DNA of 10,953 bases, taken from NCBI GenBank assembly GCA_030149965.1, contig JASLHB010000066.1:1-10953 (forward strand), in the 5' to 3' direction. A program made the translations under genes and the position numbers. Each line of letters starts with the position of its first letter. Position 1 is the stretch's first letter. Positions 1 to 5,958 of this stretch are shown piece by piece. A model generated the notes under the pieces. That model was given only the letters and a program-made list of their open reading frames with translations. It made no database searches and was not told the origin of the DNA. Source of the DNA: Wohlfahrtiimonas sp. Lineage in GTDB: Bacteria > Pseudomonadota > Gammaproteobacteria > Cardiobacteriales > Wohlfahrtiimonadaceae.

Positions 1-87
1 AATGATCAAGCTTACTTAATTCGTGAGCGTGAGCGCCTAGAAGATTTGTTTGCCAATGAAAAAGTAGTGAGTTTTGATGAAAAATAA
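1..87 (+). CDS. 3' end of an unidentified gene upstream of queA
   Basis: The first frame is open from base 1 and ends at a TAA at 85-87, giving a 28-residue charged C-terminal tail that ends in VVSFDEK. The stop lies inside the beginning of queA, an 11-base overlap typical of genes cotranscribed and translationally coupled. The tail is rich in Arg and Glu (RERERLEDLF) and is probably helical. I do not recognise the family from this fragment, and the start lies outside the window. A real gene is supported by the operon-like overlap more than by the sequence itself. Confidence 0.55.
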   Translation, partial: NDQAYLIRERERLEDLFANEKVVSFDEK

Positions 88-1099
88 AATTTCCGATTAT
101 GATTACCATTTACCAGAATCATTAATCGCGCAGTTCCCAAAGGAAGATCGTGAGTCATCCCGTTTATTGGTCGCACAAGGCGAGAATATGGAAGATAAAG
201 TGTTTAAAGACATTATCGACTATATTGAGCCGGGTGATCTGTTGGTGATTAATAATACGCGTGTTTTACCAGCGCGTGTATTTGCCCATAAAGAAACGGG
301 CGGGGCAGTGGAGATTTTAGTTGAGCGTTTACTCACAGAAACTTCATTTCTAGCACAAACTCGTGCAAGTAAATCACCAAAAGTTGGGCAGGTTGTTTAT
401 GTAGAAGATCAACCTGTTTTTAAAATGATTGAGCGTGACGATGCTTTCTTTATCTATGAAACAGTGGATGGTTCACCAGTATTTCCAATTTTGGAAAAAA
501 TGGGTCATATGCCATTACCACCATATATCACGCGTAATGACAGTGATTTCGATAAAGAGCGCTATCAAACAGTTTTCAATAAAGAAAAAGGTGCAGTTGC
601 TGCACCAACAGCAGGTTTGCATTTTACTAAAGCATTGATGAAAGCTATAGAAGAGAAGGGTGCTTCATTCACGGAAGTGACTTTGCATGTAGGCGCTGGA
701 ACATTCAAACCTGTGCGTGAAGAAGATTTAGATAATCATGTGATGCACAAAGAGTGGATTTCTGTTTCATCTGAAACTGTTGATAAAATTAAAGCGACTA
801 AAGCCAATGGTAAAAAAGTTATCGCAGTTGGTACAACTGTTTGTCGTTCATTGGAAACAGCTGCTTTAGATGGCGACTTAAAACCCTTTGAAGGTGATAC
901 TAATATCTTTATTAAACCAGGTTTTGAGTTCCATGTGATTGATGCTTTAGTGACAAATTTCCATCTGCCAAAATCGACTTTATTGGTATTGGTTTCCATG
1001 TTTATGGGTTATGATCGCATTCAGAAAATCTATCAGCATGCTGTGGAAGATGAATATCGTTTCTTTAGTTATGGCGATGCAATGTTATTGATGCCATAA
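77..1099 (+). CDS. queA: S-adenosylmethionine:tRNA ribosyltransferase-isomerase QueA
   Basis: QueA transfers and isomerises the ribosyl part of S-adenosylmethionine onto 7-aminomethyl-7-deazaguanine already placed at wobble position 34 of tRNAs for Tyr, His, Asn and Asp. The product is epoxyqueuosine, the step before queuosine, made in the cytoplasm. The 340-residue length matches the family. Family blocks are visible: INNTRVLPAR (58-67), GAVAAPTAGLHFT (172-184), VTLHVGAGTF (201-210), GTTVCRSLE (252-260) and TNFHLPKSTL (293-302), with the usual RFFSYGDAM near the C-terminus. I chose the ATG at 77. A TTG one codon upstream is in frame but would only add one residue. The ribosome site is weak (GTGAG a few bases before the ATG), consistent with coupling to the overlapping upstream gene. 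tgt, often the next gene in relatives, is absent; a HEPN-type gene follows instead. Confidence 0.97.
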   Translation: MKNKISDYDYHLPESLIAQFPKEDRESSRLLVAQGENMEDKVFKDIIDYIEPGDLLVINNTRVLPARVFAHKETGGAVEILVERLLTETSFLAQTRASKSPKVGQVVYVEDQPVFKMIERDDAFFIYETVDGSPVFPILEKMGHMPLPPYITRNDSDFDKERYQTVFNKEKGAVAAPTAGLHFTKALMKAIEEKGASFTEVTLHVGAGTFKPVREEDLDNHVMHKEWISVSSETVDKIKATKANGKKVIAVGTTVCRSLETAALDGDLKPFEGDTNIFIKPGFEFHVIDALVTNFHLPKSTLLVLVSMFMGYDRIQKIYQHAVEDEYRFFSYGDAMLLMP

Positions 1100-1130
1100 G
1101 TGATTTAATCGCTTTCTTTATGTCATAGAT

Positions 1131-1162
1131 ATGATAACGTTAGGTTCTATCGTTATCATTTT
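1131..1162 (+). terminator. Inverted repeat after queA, possible weak terminator or operator
   Basis: A perfect 9-base inverted repeat, ATGATAACG at 1131-1139 and CGTTATCAT at 1151-1159, encloses an 11-base loop and is followed by a short T run. It begins 31 bases after the queA stop, so it may end queA transcription. The stem is AT-rich and the T run is only about four bases, so termination would be weak. The right arm ends three bases before the ATG of the next gene, so the repeat could equally be an operator or translation-blocking hairpin for that gene. Confidence 0.5.
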
Positions 1163-1837
1163 ATGGCAATTACTATGTATTTCAATGAGCTTAAAATAAA
1201 ATTTAAAGAAAAATCTTCACAGCTACCTGATCACGTTCAACATAGAATTTATCGTACATTAAGTTGGCTGAATCAAGCGGATGATATAGAAAATAGAGAT
1301 AAAAAATTCCCTGATTTGGATTCGGAATTTATTAGTTTATGGATAGCTTTTAATGCGATTTATGCTCGTAAAGATTGGAGCGATGATAAAGAGCGTTTCA
1401 AAGCATTCATCAAAGTCATTAATGATAAAGAGAGTGAAAAGCTCAATAAAATTCTATGGGAAATCTATTCATCTAAAATTAATGTATTTCTGAAAAATAA
1501 ATATGTATTTCGCCAATTTTGGGATTTTCATAATAGCGATGGTGAACTTTCTAAGGATTGGAGTTTGGCATTTGAAGATGCTAATTTGCGTGCACAGCAA
1601 TGCTTAAAATCTAAAAATTCAGAAGAATTATTATTGATTCTATTTGATCGCATTTATACATTGCGTAATCAGATCTTGCATGGTGGTTCTACATTTAATA
1701 GCAGTGTGAATCGCCTACAATTATCTACAGCTTGTGGATTGCTTAAAGATTTGGTGCCTGTGTTTGCTTTAGTAGTATTGAATAATCCTACTGATGAACA
1801 TTGGGGGCATCCTTTCTATCCAGTGATTGAAGATTAG
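1163..1837 (+). CDS. HEPN-domain protein (Apea-like), putative RNase
   Basis: This 224-residue soluble, largely helical protein carries a classic HEPN signature near its C-terminus, R168-N-Q-I-L-H173 (the Rx4H motif), in the context YTLRNQILHGG. In HEPN RNases the Arg and His form the metal-independent active site at a dimer interface, and a polar residue right after the Arg, here Asn, is common. The conserved-looking block FISLWIAFNAIYA (56-68) and the C-terminal HPFYPVIED resemble uncharacterised HEPN (Apea-type) proteins found singly in many proteobacteria. No nucleotidyltransferase (MNT) antitoxin, helicase or other usual HEPN partner is adjacent. Either ATG 1163 or ATG 1175 could be the start; neither has a visible Shine-Dalgarno sequence, and no start codon lies further upstream in the open frame. 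It is followed by its own terminator. RNase activity is inferred from the motif only; target and role are unknown. Confidence 0.75.
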   Translation: MAITMYFNELKIKFKEKSSQLPDHVQHRIYRTLSWLNQADDIENRDKKFPDLDSEFISLWIAFNAIYARKDWSDDKERFKAFIKVINDKESEKLNKILWEIYSSKINVFLKNKYVFRQFWDFHNSDGELSKDWSLAFEDANLRAQQCLKSKNSEELLLILFDRIYTLRNQILHGGSTFNSSVNRLQLSTACGLLKDLVPVFALVVLNNPTDEHWGHPFYPVIED

Positions 1838-1852
1838 TTTTATGTAAACATG

Positions 1853-1889
1853 ATCGTGGATGCGATAATGATTGCATCCACGATTTTTT
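1853..1889 (+). terminator. Strong Rho-independent terminator after the HEPN gene
   Basis: A perfect 11-base stem, ATCGTGGATGC at 1853-1863 paired with GCATCCACGAT at 1874-1884, has a 10-base loop and a T run to 1889. It begins 15 bases after the HEPN stop and ends just before the convergent loiP stop. The T run serves plus-strand transcription; minus-strand readout from loiP has a poorer U tract but may still be slowed here. Confidence 0.92.
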
Positions 1890-1896
1890 ATATAGT

Positions 1897-2640
1897 TTAT
1901 TGATCTGCTGAAATACGATCACGAATATTTTGTGAGCGTTTCGATGAAGAAGGATGAGAACTTAATAACGAACTGTTTCCACCTAATTTATCAAATGCTG
2001 TTGCAATCCCGTTAGGATTGATTTGTCGCGATTTTAAATAGTTATATGAGAAGTTATCTGCTTCCATTTCTTGTGATTGTGAAAATTGTGAATTCACCAA
2101 TGTTTGAGCAAGATCACCAATTTGAGAGTTGCTTAAACTTGCAATTGTACTATTACTGGCTTTGGCAGCAGCCGAACGGGCAATATTGGTTGCATAAGTC
2201 ACTTGTAAACGCTTTTTAGTATGACCTAAAGCTACGTGCCCCAATTCATGACCTAATATACCTTCAATTTCATTATCAGTCATTTTATCCATTAAACCAC
2301 TATAAACGCGAACACAACCATTAGCCATTGCCCAAGCATTAACTTCTGGCGTGATATAAACTTTATAATTAACTTTTGTGCCATTAATATCATGACCCAA
2401 AGATTGTGCAATTTTATTGAGGCGCTGAGTATATGTGCTATTAGCAGGTGCAATTTTTGATTTTGCATCCAATTGTGCACAAGATTGATTGCTTAATGTT
2501 TTAACTTCTGAATCAGATAGACTGATTGCTTGAAAACTTTGAGAGCCAAGCGACATTGCATCATCTAAAGATAAACCTTGGCAACCTGTTAATGCAATGA
2601 TCGATGCAGTAGATAGAATAATAAAAGGTGATTTTTTCAT
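1897..2640 (-). CDS. loiP: Lipoprotein M48 metalloprotease, LoiP/YggG type
   Basis: This is a zinc metallopeptidase of family M48 that sits as a lipoprotein in the envelope; E. coli LoiP is an outer-membrane-associated protease linked to low-osmolarity stress. The 247 residues start with a lysine-containing signal peptide ending in the lipobox LTGC, so Cys20 would be acylated. The zinc motif HELGH is at 131-135, followed by VALGH, and the downstream EMEAD (191-195) supplies the third zinc ligand. The stretches AMANGC.RVYSGLMD.MTDNE and LVNSQFSQ, and the SHP...R..NIRDR.SAD ending, match the E. coli protein closely from memory. A Shine-Dalgarno AAGG lies just ahead of the ATG. Only about 31 bases separate it from the clpB terminator, so its promoter must be very close or overlap that terminator, unless it lives on readthrough. 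Confidence 0.93.
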   Translation of the reverse strand: MKKSPFIILSTASIIALTGCQGLSLDDAMSLGSQSFQAISLSDSEVKTLSNQSCAQLDAKSKIAPANSTYTQRLNKIAQSLGHDINGTKVNYKVYITPEVNAWAMANGCVRVYSGLMDKMTDNEIEGILGHELGHVALGHTKKRLQVTYATNIARSAAAKASNSTIASLSNSQIGDLAQTLVNSQFSQSQEMEADNFSYNYLKSRQINPNGIATAFDKLGGNSSLLSSHPSSSKRSQNIRDRISADQ

Positions 2641-2671
2641 AAATAAACCTTGTGGAAAATTATGTATTATT

Positions 2672-2699
2672 AAAAAAATCGCTCCACATTGGGAGCGAT
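2672..2699 (-). terminator. Rho-independent terminator after clpB
   Basis: On the minus strand an 8-base perfect stem, ATCGCTCC and GGAGCGAT, with a 6-base loop is followed by a run of seven T (plus-strand A at 2672-2678). It begins about 21 bases after the clpB stop and separates clpB from loiP. Confidence 0.9.
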
Positions 2700-2720
2700 C
2701 TTAGATTGAAAAATATCTGA

Positions 2721-5321
2721 TTAGTTATGTTTCACGTGGAACGTTAAATCATCTTGGATTAAAACATCATCTTTTGGTTTAAATTCACCGCTCAAGAATG
2801 CTTTCGCCAATGGATTTTCTAAATGAATTTGGATTGCTCGTTTCAATGGGCGCGCACCAAATATTGGATCGTAACCCACTTCGCCTAATTCATCTAAAGC
2901 ACCATCAGTAATTGATAAATGAATGTCTTGATCCGCCAATCTACCAATCACGCGATCCACTTGTAATTTCGCGATCTGACGAATATTCTCTTTATTCAAC
3001 GGATGGAACACAACAATATCATCGATACGATTGATGAATTCAGGGCGGAAATGTTGTCCAACAACATCCATCACAGAAGCTTTAATTGCCTCATATTGAT
3101 CTTTCGCATCAATCCCTGCCAACGCAGTTGTTTGTTCCTGAATGATGCTTGAGCCTAAGTTTGAAGTCATAACAATCACTGTATTTTTAAAATCAACTGT
3201 GCGACCTTGTCCATCTGTTAATCGGCCATCATCCAACACTTGCAACAATATATTGAATACATCAGGATGTGCTTTTTCCACCTCATCCAATAAAATTACA
3301 GAATATGGACGGCGACGAACTGCTTCCGTTAAATAACCACCTTCTTCATAGCCAACATAACCTGGAGGCGCGCCAATCAAGCGAGCTACAGAATGTTTCT
3401 CCATGAATTCGGACATATCAATACGAATCATCGAAGATTCAGAATCAAATAAGAAGTTCGCCAAAGCTTTCGTTAATTCAGTTTTACCAACGCCAGTTGG
3501 CCCTAAAAATAAGAACGAACCAATTGGGCGATTAGGATCAGATAATCCCGCTCGTGAACGGCGTACAGCATCTGCAACCGCTGTGATTGCTTCTTTCTGC
3601 CCAATCACTTGATTGCCAATGAATTGCTCCATTTGCAATAGTTTTTCGCGTTCGCCTTCCAACATTCTTGTCACCGGAATGCCCGTCCATTTCGATACAA
3701 CTTCTGCAATTTCTTCAGCCGTTACATTCGTGCGCACCAAAGTGTTTTTACGTTCTGCAGTATCTTCATTTGCTTGTGCATCTTTCAACTGAGCTTCTAA
3801 CTCAGGAATTCTGCCATATTGCAATTCACTCATCTTCGCTAAATCACCTGAACGGCGCGCAGCTTCCATTTCATTGCGTACTTTTTCAAGATCTTCTTTA
3901 ATCGAAGTTGCACCTTGCATCACGCTTTTTTCTTTTTTCCAAATTTCTTCTAAATCAGAATATTCTTTAGATAGAATCGCAATTTCTTCTTCTAAAATTT
4001 CTAAGCGTTTTTTAGAAGCTTCATCTTTCTCTTTTTTAATTGCTTCACGTTCAATTTTTAACTGAATCAAACGTCGATCTAACTTATCCATTTCTTCTGG
4101 CTTAGAATCAATCTCCATGCGCACCAAGCTTGCTGCTTCATCGATTAGATCGATCGCCTTATCAGGCAATTGACGATCTGTAATATAACGATTCGATAAA
4201 GTTGCTGCCGCCACAATCGCAGGATCAGTGATTTCTACGCCATGATGGATTTCATAGCGCTCTTTCAAACCACGCAAAATCGCGATTGTATCTTCAACTG
4301 TTGGTTCATCCACTAAAACACGCTGAAAGCGACGCTCAAGTGCAGGATCTTTTTCAATATACTGGCGATATTCATCGAGCGTTGTCGCACCAATACAATG
4401 TAATTCACCGCGCGATAATGCAGGTTTCAACATATTGCCCGCATCCATTGCACCTTCGCCTTTACCTGCGCCAACCATCGTATGGATTTCATCAATGAAC
4501 AAGATGATTTGTCCATCATGTTTACCAAGCTCATTCAATACAGCTTTTAAACGCTCTTCGAATTCACCGCGGAATTTCGCGCCTGCGATCAATGCGCCCA
4601 TATCCAAAGATAGAACGGATTTGTTTTTCAATCCTTCTGGCACTTCACCATTGATAATGCGCTGTGCTAAACCTTCGATGATGGCAGTTTTACCAACGCC
4701 CGGTTCACCAATTAACACAGGATTGTTTTTCGTACGGCGCGATAAAACTTGAATACAGCGACGAATTTCATCATCACGGCCAATGACAGGATCTAATTTT
4801 CCTTCTTCAGCACGTTTTGTTAAATCCACTGTATATTTGGATAATGCTTGACGATTTTCTTCTGAATTTGCATCATTCATTGATTCACCACCTCTTAATT
4901 TTTCAATCACTTGAGATAACGTTTCTTTTTTTAAGCCTGCACTTTTTAAAAGGTCCGTGAGCTTACTTTTCTCATCTAAAATCCCCATTAAGAAGATTTC
5001 TGAAGAGATATATTGATCACCTAATGCATTCGCAGCTTTTTCTGCAGCAATCAATGTACGCTGAAAGTCTCTGCTCACTTGGAAGTCATTACTGCCTTCA
5101 ACTTGTGGGAACTTATCCACTAAGTTATCCACATCTTCGATCAAGCGATTAACGTTCACTCTGCATTGGCGCAAAATAGGTAAAATTGAGCCTTCTTTTT
5201 GCTGCAACATTGCCAATAAAACATGTGCTGGCTCTAAAAACTGATGATGGTGCTCAACCGCAATGCTCTGACCTTCTGCAAAGGCTGTGGAAAGGGTTGT
5301 TGTAAATTTTTCTGAACTCAT
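2721..5321 (-). CDS. clpB: ClpB protein disaggregase (Hsp100)
   Basis: ClpB is a hexameric cytoplasmic AAA+ chaperone that works with DnaK to pull polypeptides out of aggregates. The 866 residues fit the family (about 857 in E. coli). In order: the N-domain (about 1-145); NBD1 with Walker A GEPGVGKT (205-212), Walker B ILFIDEIH (273-280) and arginine fingers near 330-331; the coiled-coil M domain (about 405-525), which marks ClpB against ClpA; NBD2 with Walker A GPTGVGKT (607-614), pore loop GYVG (654-657), Walker B VILLDE (675-680) and sensor-2 GAR (822-824). The NBD1 pore loop reads KFRG where KYRG is usual, a conservative change. Shine-Dalgarno AAGGAG (complement of 5331-5336) stands nine bases before the ATG. 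A heat-shock-like promoter lies upstream and a terminator downstream, so it is probably monocistronic. Its last codons contain a parS-like sequence, and its 5' coding end contains two DnaA-box-like sequences. Confidence 0.99.
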   Translation of the reverse strand: MSSEKFTTTLSTAFAEGQSIAVEHHHQFLEPAHVLLAMLQQKEGSILPILRQCRVNVNRLIEDVDNLVDKFPQVEGSNDFQVSRDFQRTLIAAEKAANALGDQYISSEIFLMGILDEKSKLTDLLKSAGLKKETLSQVIEKLRGGESMNDANSEENRQALSKYTVDLTKRAEEGKLDPVIGRDDEIRRCIQVLSRRTKNNPVLIGEPGVGKTAIIEGLAQRIINGEVPEGLKNKSVLSLDMGALIAGAKFRGEFEERLKAVLNELGKHDGQIILFIDEIHTMVGAGKGEGAMDAGNMLKPALSRGELHCIGATTLDEYRQYIEKDPALERRFQRVLVDEPTVEDTIAILRGLKERYEIHHGVEITDPAIVAAATLSNRYITDRQLPDKAIDLIDEAASLVRMEIDSKPEEMDKLDRRLIQLKIEREAIKKEKDEASKKRLEILEEEIAILSKEYSDLEEIWKKEKSVMQGATSIKEDLEKVRNEMEAARRSGDLAKMSELQYGRIPELEAQLKDAQANEDTAERKNTLVRTNVTAEEIAEVVSKWTGIPVTRMLEGEREKLLQMEQFIGNQVIGQKEAITAVADAVRRSRAGLSDPNRPIGSFLFLGPTGVGKTELTKALANFLFDSESSMIRIDMSEFMEKHSVARLIGAPPGYVGYEEGGYLTEAVRRRPYSVILLDEVEKAHPDVFNILLQVLDDGRLTDGQGRTVDFKNTVIVMTSNLGSSIIQEQTTALAGIDAKDQYEAIKASVMDVVGQHFRPEFINRIDDIVVFHPLNKENIRQIAKLQVDRVIGRLADQDIHLSITDGALDELGEVGYDPIFGARPLKRAIQIHLENPLAKAFLSGEFKPKDDVLIQDDLTFHVKHN
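2728..2743. promoter_or_regulatory. Candidate parS (ParB-binding) site inside the clpB 3' end
   Basis: The 16 bases TGTTTCACGTGGAACG match the widely conserved chromosomal parS palindrome TGTTNCACGTGNAACA at 13 of the 14 specified positions; only the final A is a G. ParB (Spo0J) binds such sites, loads onto DNA using CTP, and helps segregate newly copied origins. Known parS sites are usually near oriC and are often inside genes. Here the site encodes part of the ClpB C-terminal residues TFHVKH. By simple counting such a match is expected about 0.002 times in a random 11-kb window, so it is unlikely to be chance. ParB binding itself is not shown. Confidence 0.72.
5113..5133 (+). promoter_or_regulatory. 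Two DnaA-box-like sequences within clpB
   Basis: TTATCCACT (5113-5121, one mismatch) and TTATCCACA (5125-5133, a perfect strong-box sequence) lie head to tail, 12 bases start to start, within codons for clpB residues 64-70. The four-codon repeat VDN-L-VDK explains much of the similarity, so this pair may be a by-product of protein sequence. It is listed because a second pair with the same orientation and spacing lies about 290 bases away. Confidence 0.35.
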
Positions 5322-5365
5322 GAGGATAAACTCCTTATCAATGATTTTTATTTAATTTCTCTACA

Positions 5366-5397
5366 TTTATAATGGGATTCATTCATAAAAAAACAAG
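5366..5397 (-). promoter_or_regulatory. Probable sigma-32-type heat-shock promoter of clpB
   Basis: On the minus strand CTTGTTT (5397-5391) is followed after 13-14 bases by TCCCATTATA (5377-5368). The sigma-32 consensus is CTTGAAA, 11-16 bases, CCCCATNT. The CTTG and CCCAT cores match, while the AAA of the -35 is TTT. The start site would fall about 40 bases before the clpB ATG. clpB is a standard RpoH regulon member, which supports the call. CATTAT/TATAAA overlap the -10 and could also serve sigma-70. Confidence 0.5.
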
Positions 5398-5399
5398 AG

Positions 5400-5420
5400 C
5401 TATCCACAAAGTTATCCACA
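5400..5420 (+). promoter_or_regulatory. Tandem DnaA boxes upstream of clpB
   Basis: CTATCCACA (5400-5408, one mismatch) and TTATCCACA (5412-5420, perfect) are direct repeats, 12 bases start to start, in noncoding DNA immediately upstream of the clpB promoter -35 element. The sequence is that of the strong DnaA box of enteric bacteria. Bound DnaA would sit next to RNA polymerase at clpB. There is no dnaA, dnaN or AT-rich unwinding array here, so it is not a complete oriC. Confidence 0.6.
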
Positions 5421-5438
5421 GATTTTTCTTTGGACATT

Positions 5439-5468
5439 AAAAAAGCCCTGATAAATCAGAGCTTTTTT
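5439..5468 (-). terminator. Terminator between the cold-shock gene and clpB
   Basis: AAAAAAGCCCTGA pairs with TCAGAGCTTTTTT around a TAAA loop with one internal mismatch. The flanking A and T runs make it usable in both directions. It most likely ends the cold-shock transcript about 100 bases after that gene's stop and insulates clpB. Confidence 0.85.
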
Positions 5469-5492
5469 ATACAGAAAGATACGTTTTAATTC

Positions 5493-5501
5493 TTATTCAC
5501 A
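5493..5501 (+). promoter_or_regulatory. Third DnaA-box-like sequence in the clpB upstream region
   Basis: TTATTCACA fits the relaxed DnaA consensus TTWTNCACA and has the same orientation as the tandem pair about 75 bases away. It lies in the 3' untranslated part of the cold-shock transcript. Alone it would be weak evidence; it counts as part of the cluster. Confidence 0.4.
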
Positions 5502-5566
5502 CTTCAGTGAGATCAACAGCTTAAAACTAATTTTTCTTATTATTTTATTTAAAGTAGTTGAATCTA

Positions 5567-5770
5567 TTAAAGACCACGGCAAACAGTAGTTTGCAAACCT
5601 TTGTCGCCTTCTTTAGCTTCGAATTCTACCTTTTGACCTTCCGCTAAAGTACGGAAGCCATCACCTTGAATCGTAGAAAAATGTACGAATACATCTGGTG
5701 AACCATCTTCAGGAGTAATAAAACCAAAGCCTTTAGACTCATTGAACCACTTTACAGTTCCGATACGCAT
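5567..5770 (-). CDS. cspA: CspA-family cold-shock protein
   Basis: This is a 67-residue single cold-shock domain, an OB-fold that binds single-stranded RNA and DNA and acts as an RNA chaperone. Both nucleic-acid-binding motifs are intact: RNP1 as KGFGFI (13-18) and RNP2 as VFVHF (27-31), with the family features GTVKWFNE at the start and LAEGQKVEFE in the middle. A GAGG Shine-Dalgarno sequence is nine bases before the ATG. The leader is long and rich in inverted repeats, as in cold-regulated csp genes, and a terminator follows. The family is certain; which paralogue it represents and whether it is cold-induced cannot be decided from one gene. Confidence 0.95.
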   Translation of the reverse strand: MRIGTVKWFNESKGFGFITPEDGSPDVFVHFSTIQGDGFRTLAEGQKVEFEAKEGDKGLQTTVCRGL

Positions 5771-5794
5771 ATGTTAAAACCTCAAACTAAGAGT

Positions 5795-5865
5795 GACTAA
5801 ATTTTTAGTCGTTTTCAAACCACTTAACGATAAATTCGCTAAGTATCTTCATGACTTATGAAGAT
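5795..5865 (-). promoter_or_regulatory. Structured 5' leader of the cold-shock gene, three successive hairpins
   Basis: Three inverted repeats lie one after another in the expected leader RNA. ATCTTCAT/ATGAAGAT (5845-5852 and 5858-5865) has a 5-base loop. CTTAACGA/TCGCTAAG (5823-5830 and 5836-5843) has a 5-base loop and one G-U pair in RNA. GACTAA/TTAGTC (5795-5800 and 5805-5810) has a 4-base loop. The last ends roughly 15 bases before the Shine-Dalgarno sequence. Long structured leaders that refold with temperature are established for E. coli cspA. Here the structure is read from base complementarity only. Confidence 0.5.
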
Positions 5866-5920
5866 GTAAATACATTACGTGGTATTTGGTTTATTTGCAA
5901 GAATTTTGATCAAATAAAGA

Positions 5921-5948
5921 CTAATATAATTAGAAATAGTTTTGTCGA
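5921..5948 (-). promoter_or_regulatory. Possible promoter of the cold-shock gene
   Basis: On the minus strand TCGACA (5948-5943, five of six to TTGACA) is followed after 16 bases by TATTAG (5926-5921, four of six to TATAAT). Transcription from here would give a leader of about 145 bases, similar to that of E. coli cspA (about 159). The hexamers are imperfect and the region is AT-rich, so the call is weak. Confidence 0.3.
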
Positions 5949-5958
5949 TCTTTTTCAT

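Noticed and set aside
736..999. Minus-strand frame of 87 codons opposite queA.
   Set aside because: It is a shadow of the conserved queA coding sequence, with no ribosome site and no family resemblance.
1163..1837. A complete HEPN-MNT toxin-antitoxin module.
   Set aside because: No nucleotidyltransferase-like frame exists on either side; the neighbours are queA and loiP.
4435..4752. 105-codon plus-strand frame opposite clpB, and several shorter ones in the same gene.
   Set aside because: clpB is complete and highly conserved on the minus strand; these frames have no recognisable protein features.
5341..5566. A full replication origin at the DnaA-box cluster.
   Set aside because: There are only three box-like sites, no AT-rich 13-mer array, and no dnaA, dnaN, gyrB, rpmH or mnmG nearby. 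A regulatory or titration role is more reasonable.
5907..5916. TTTGATCAAA palindrome in the cold-shock upstream region as an FNR site.
   Set aside because: The half-sites lack the four-base spacer of FNR sites, so this is a simple 10-base palindrome of unknown meaning.
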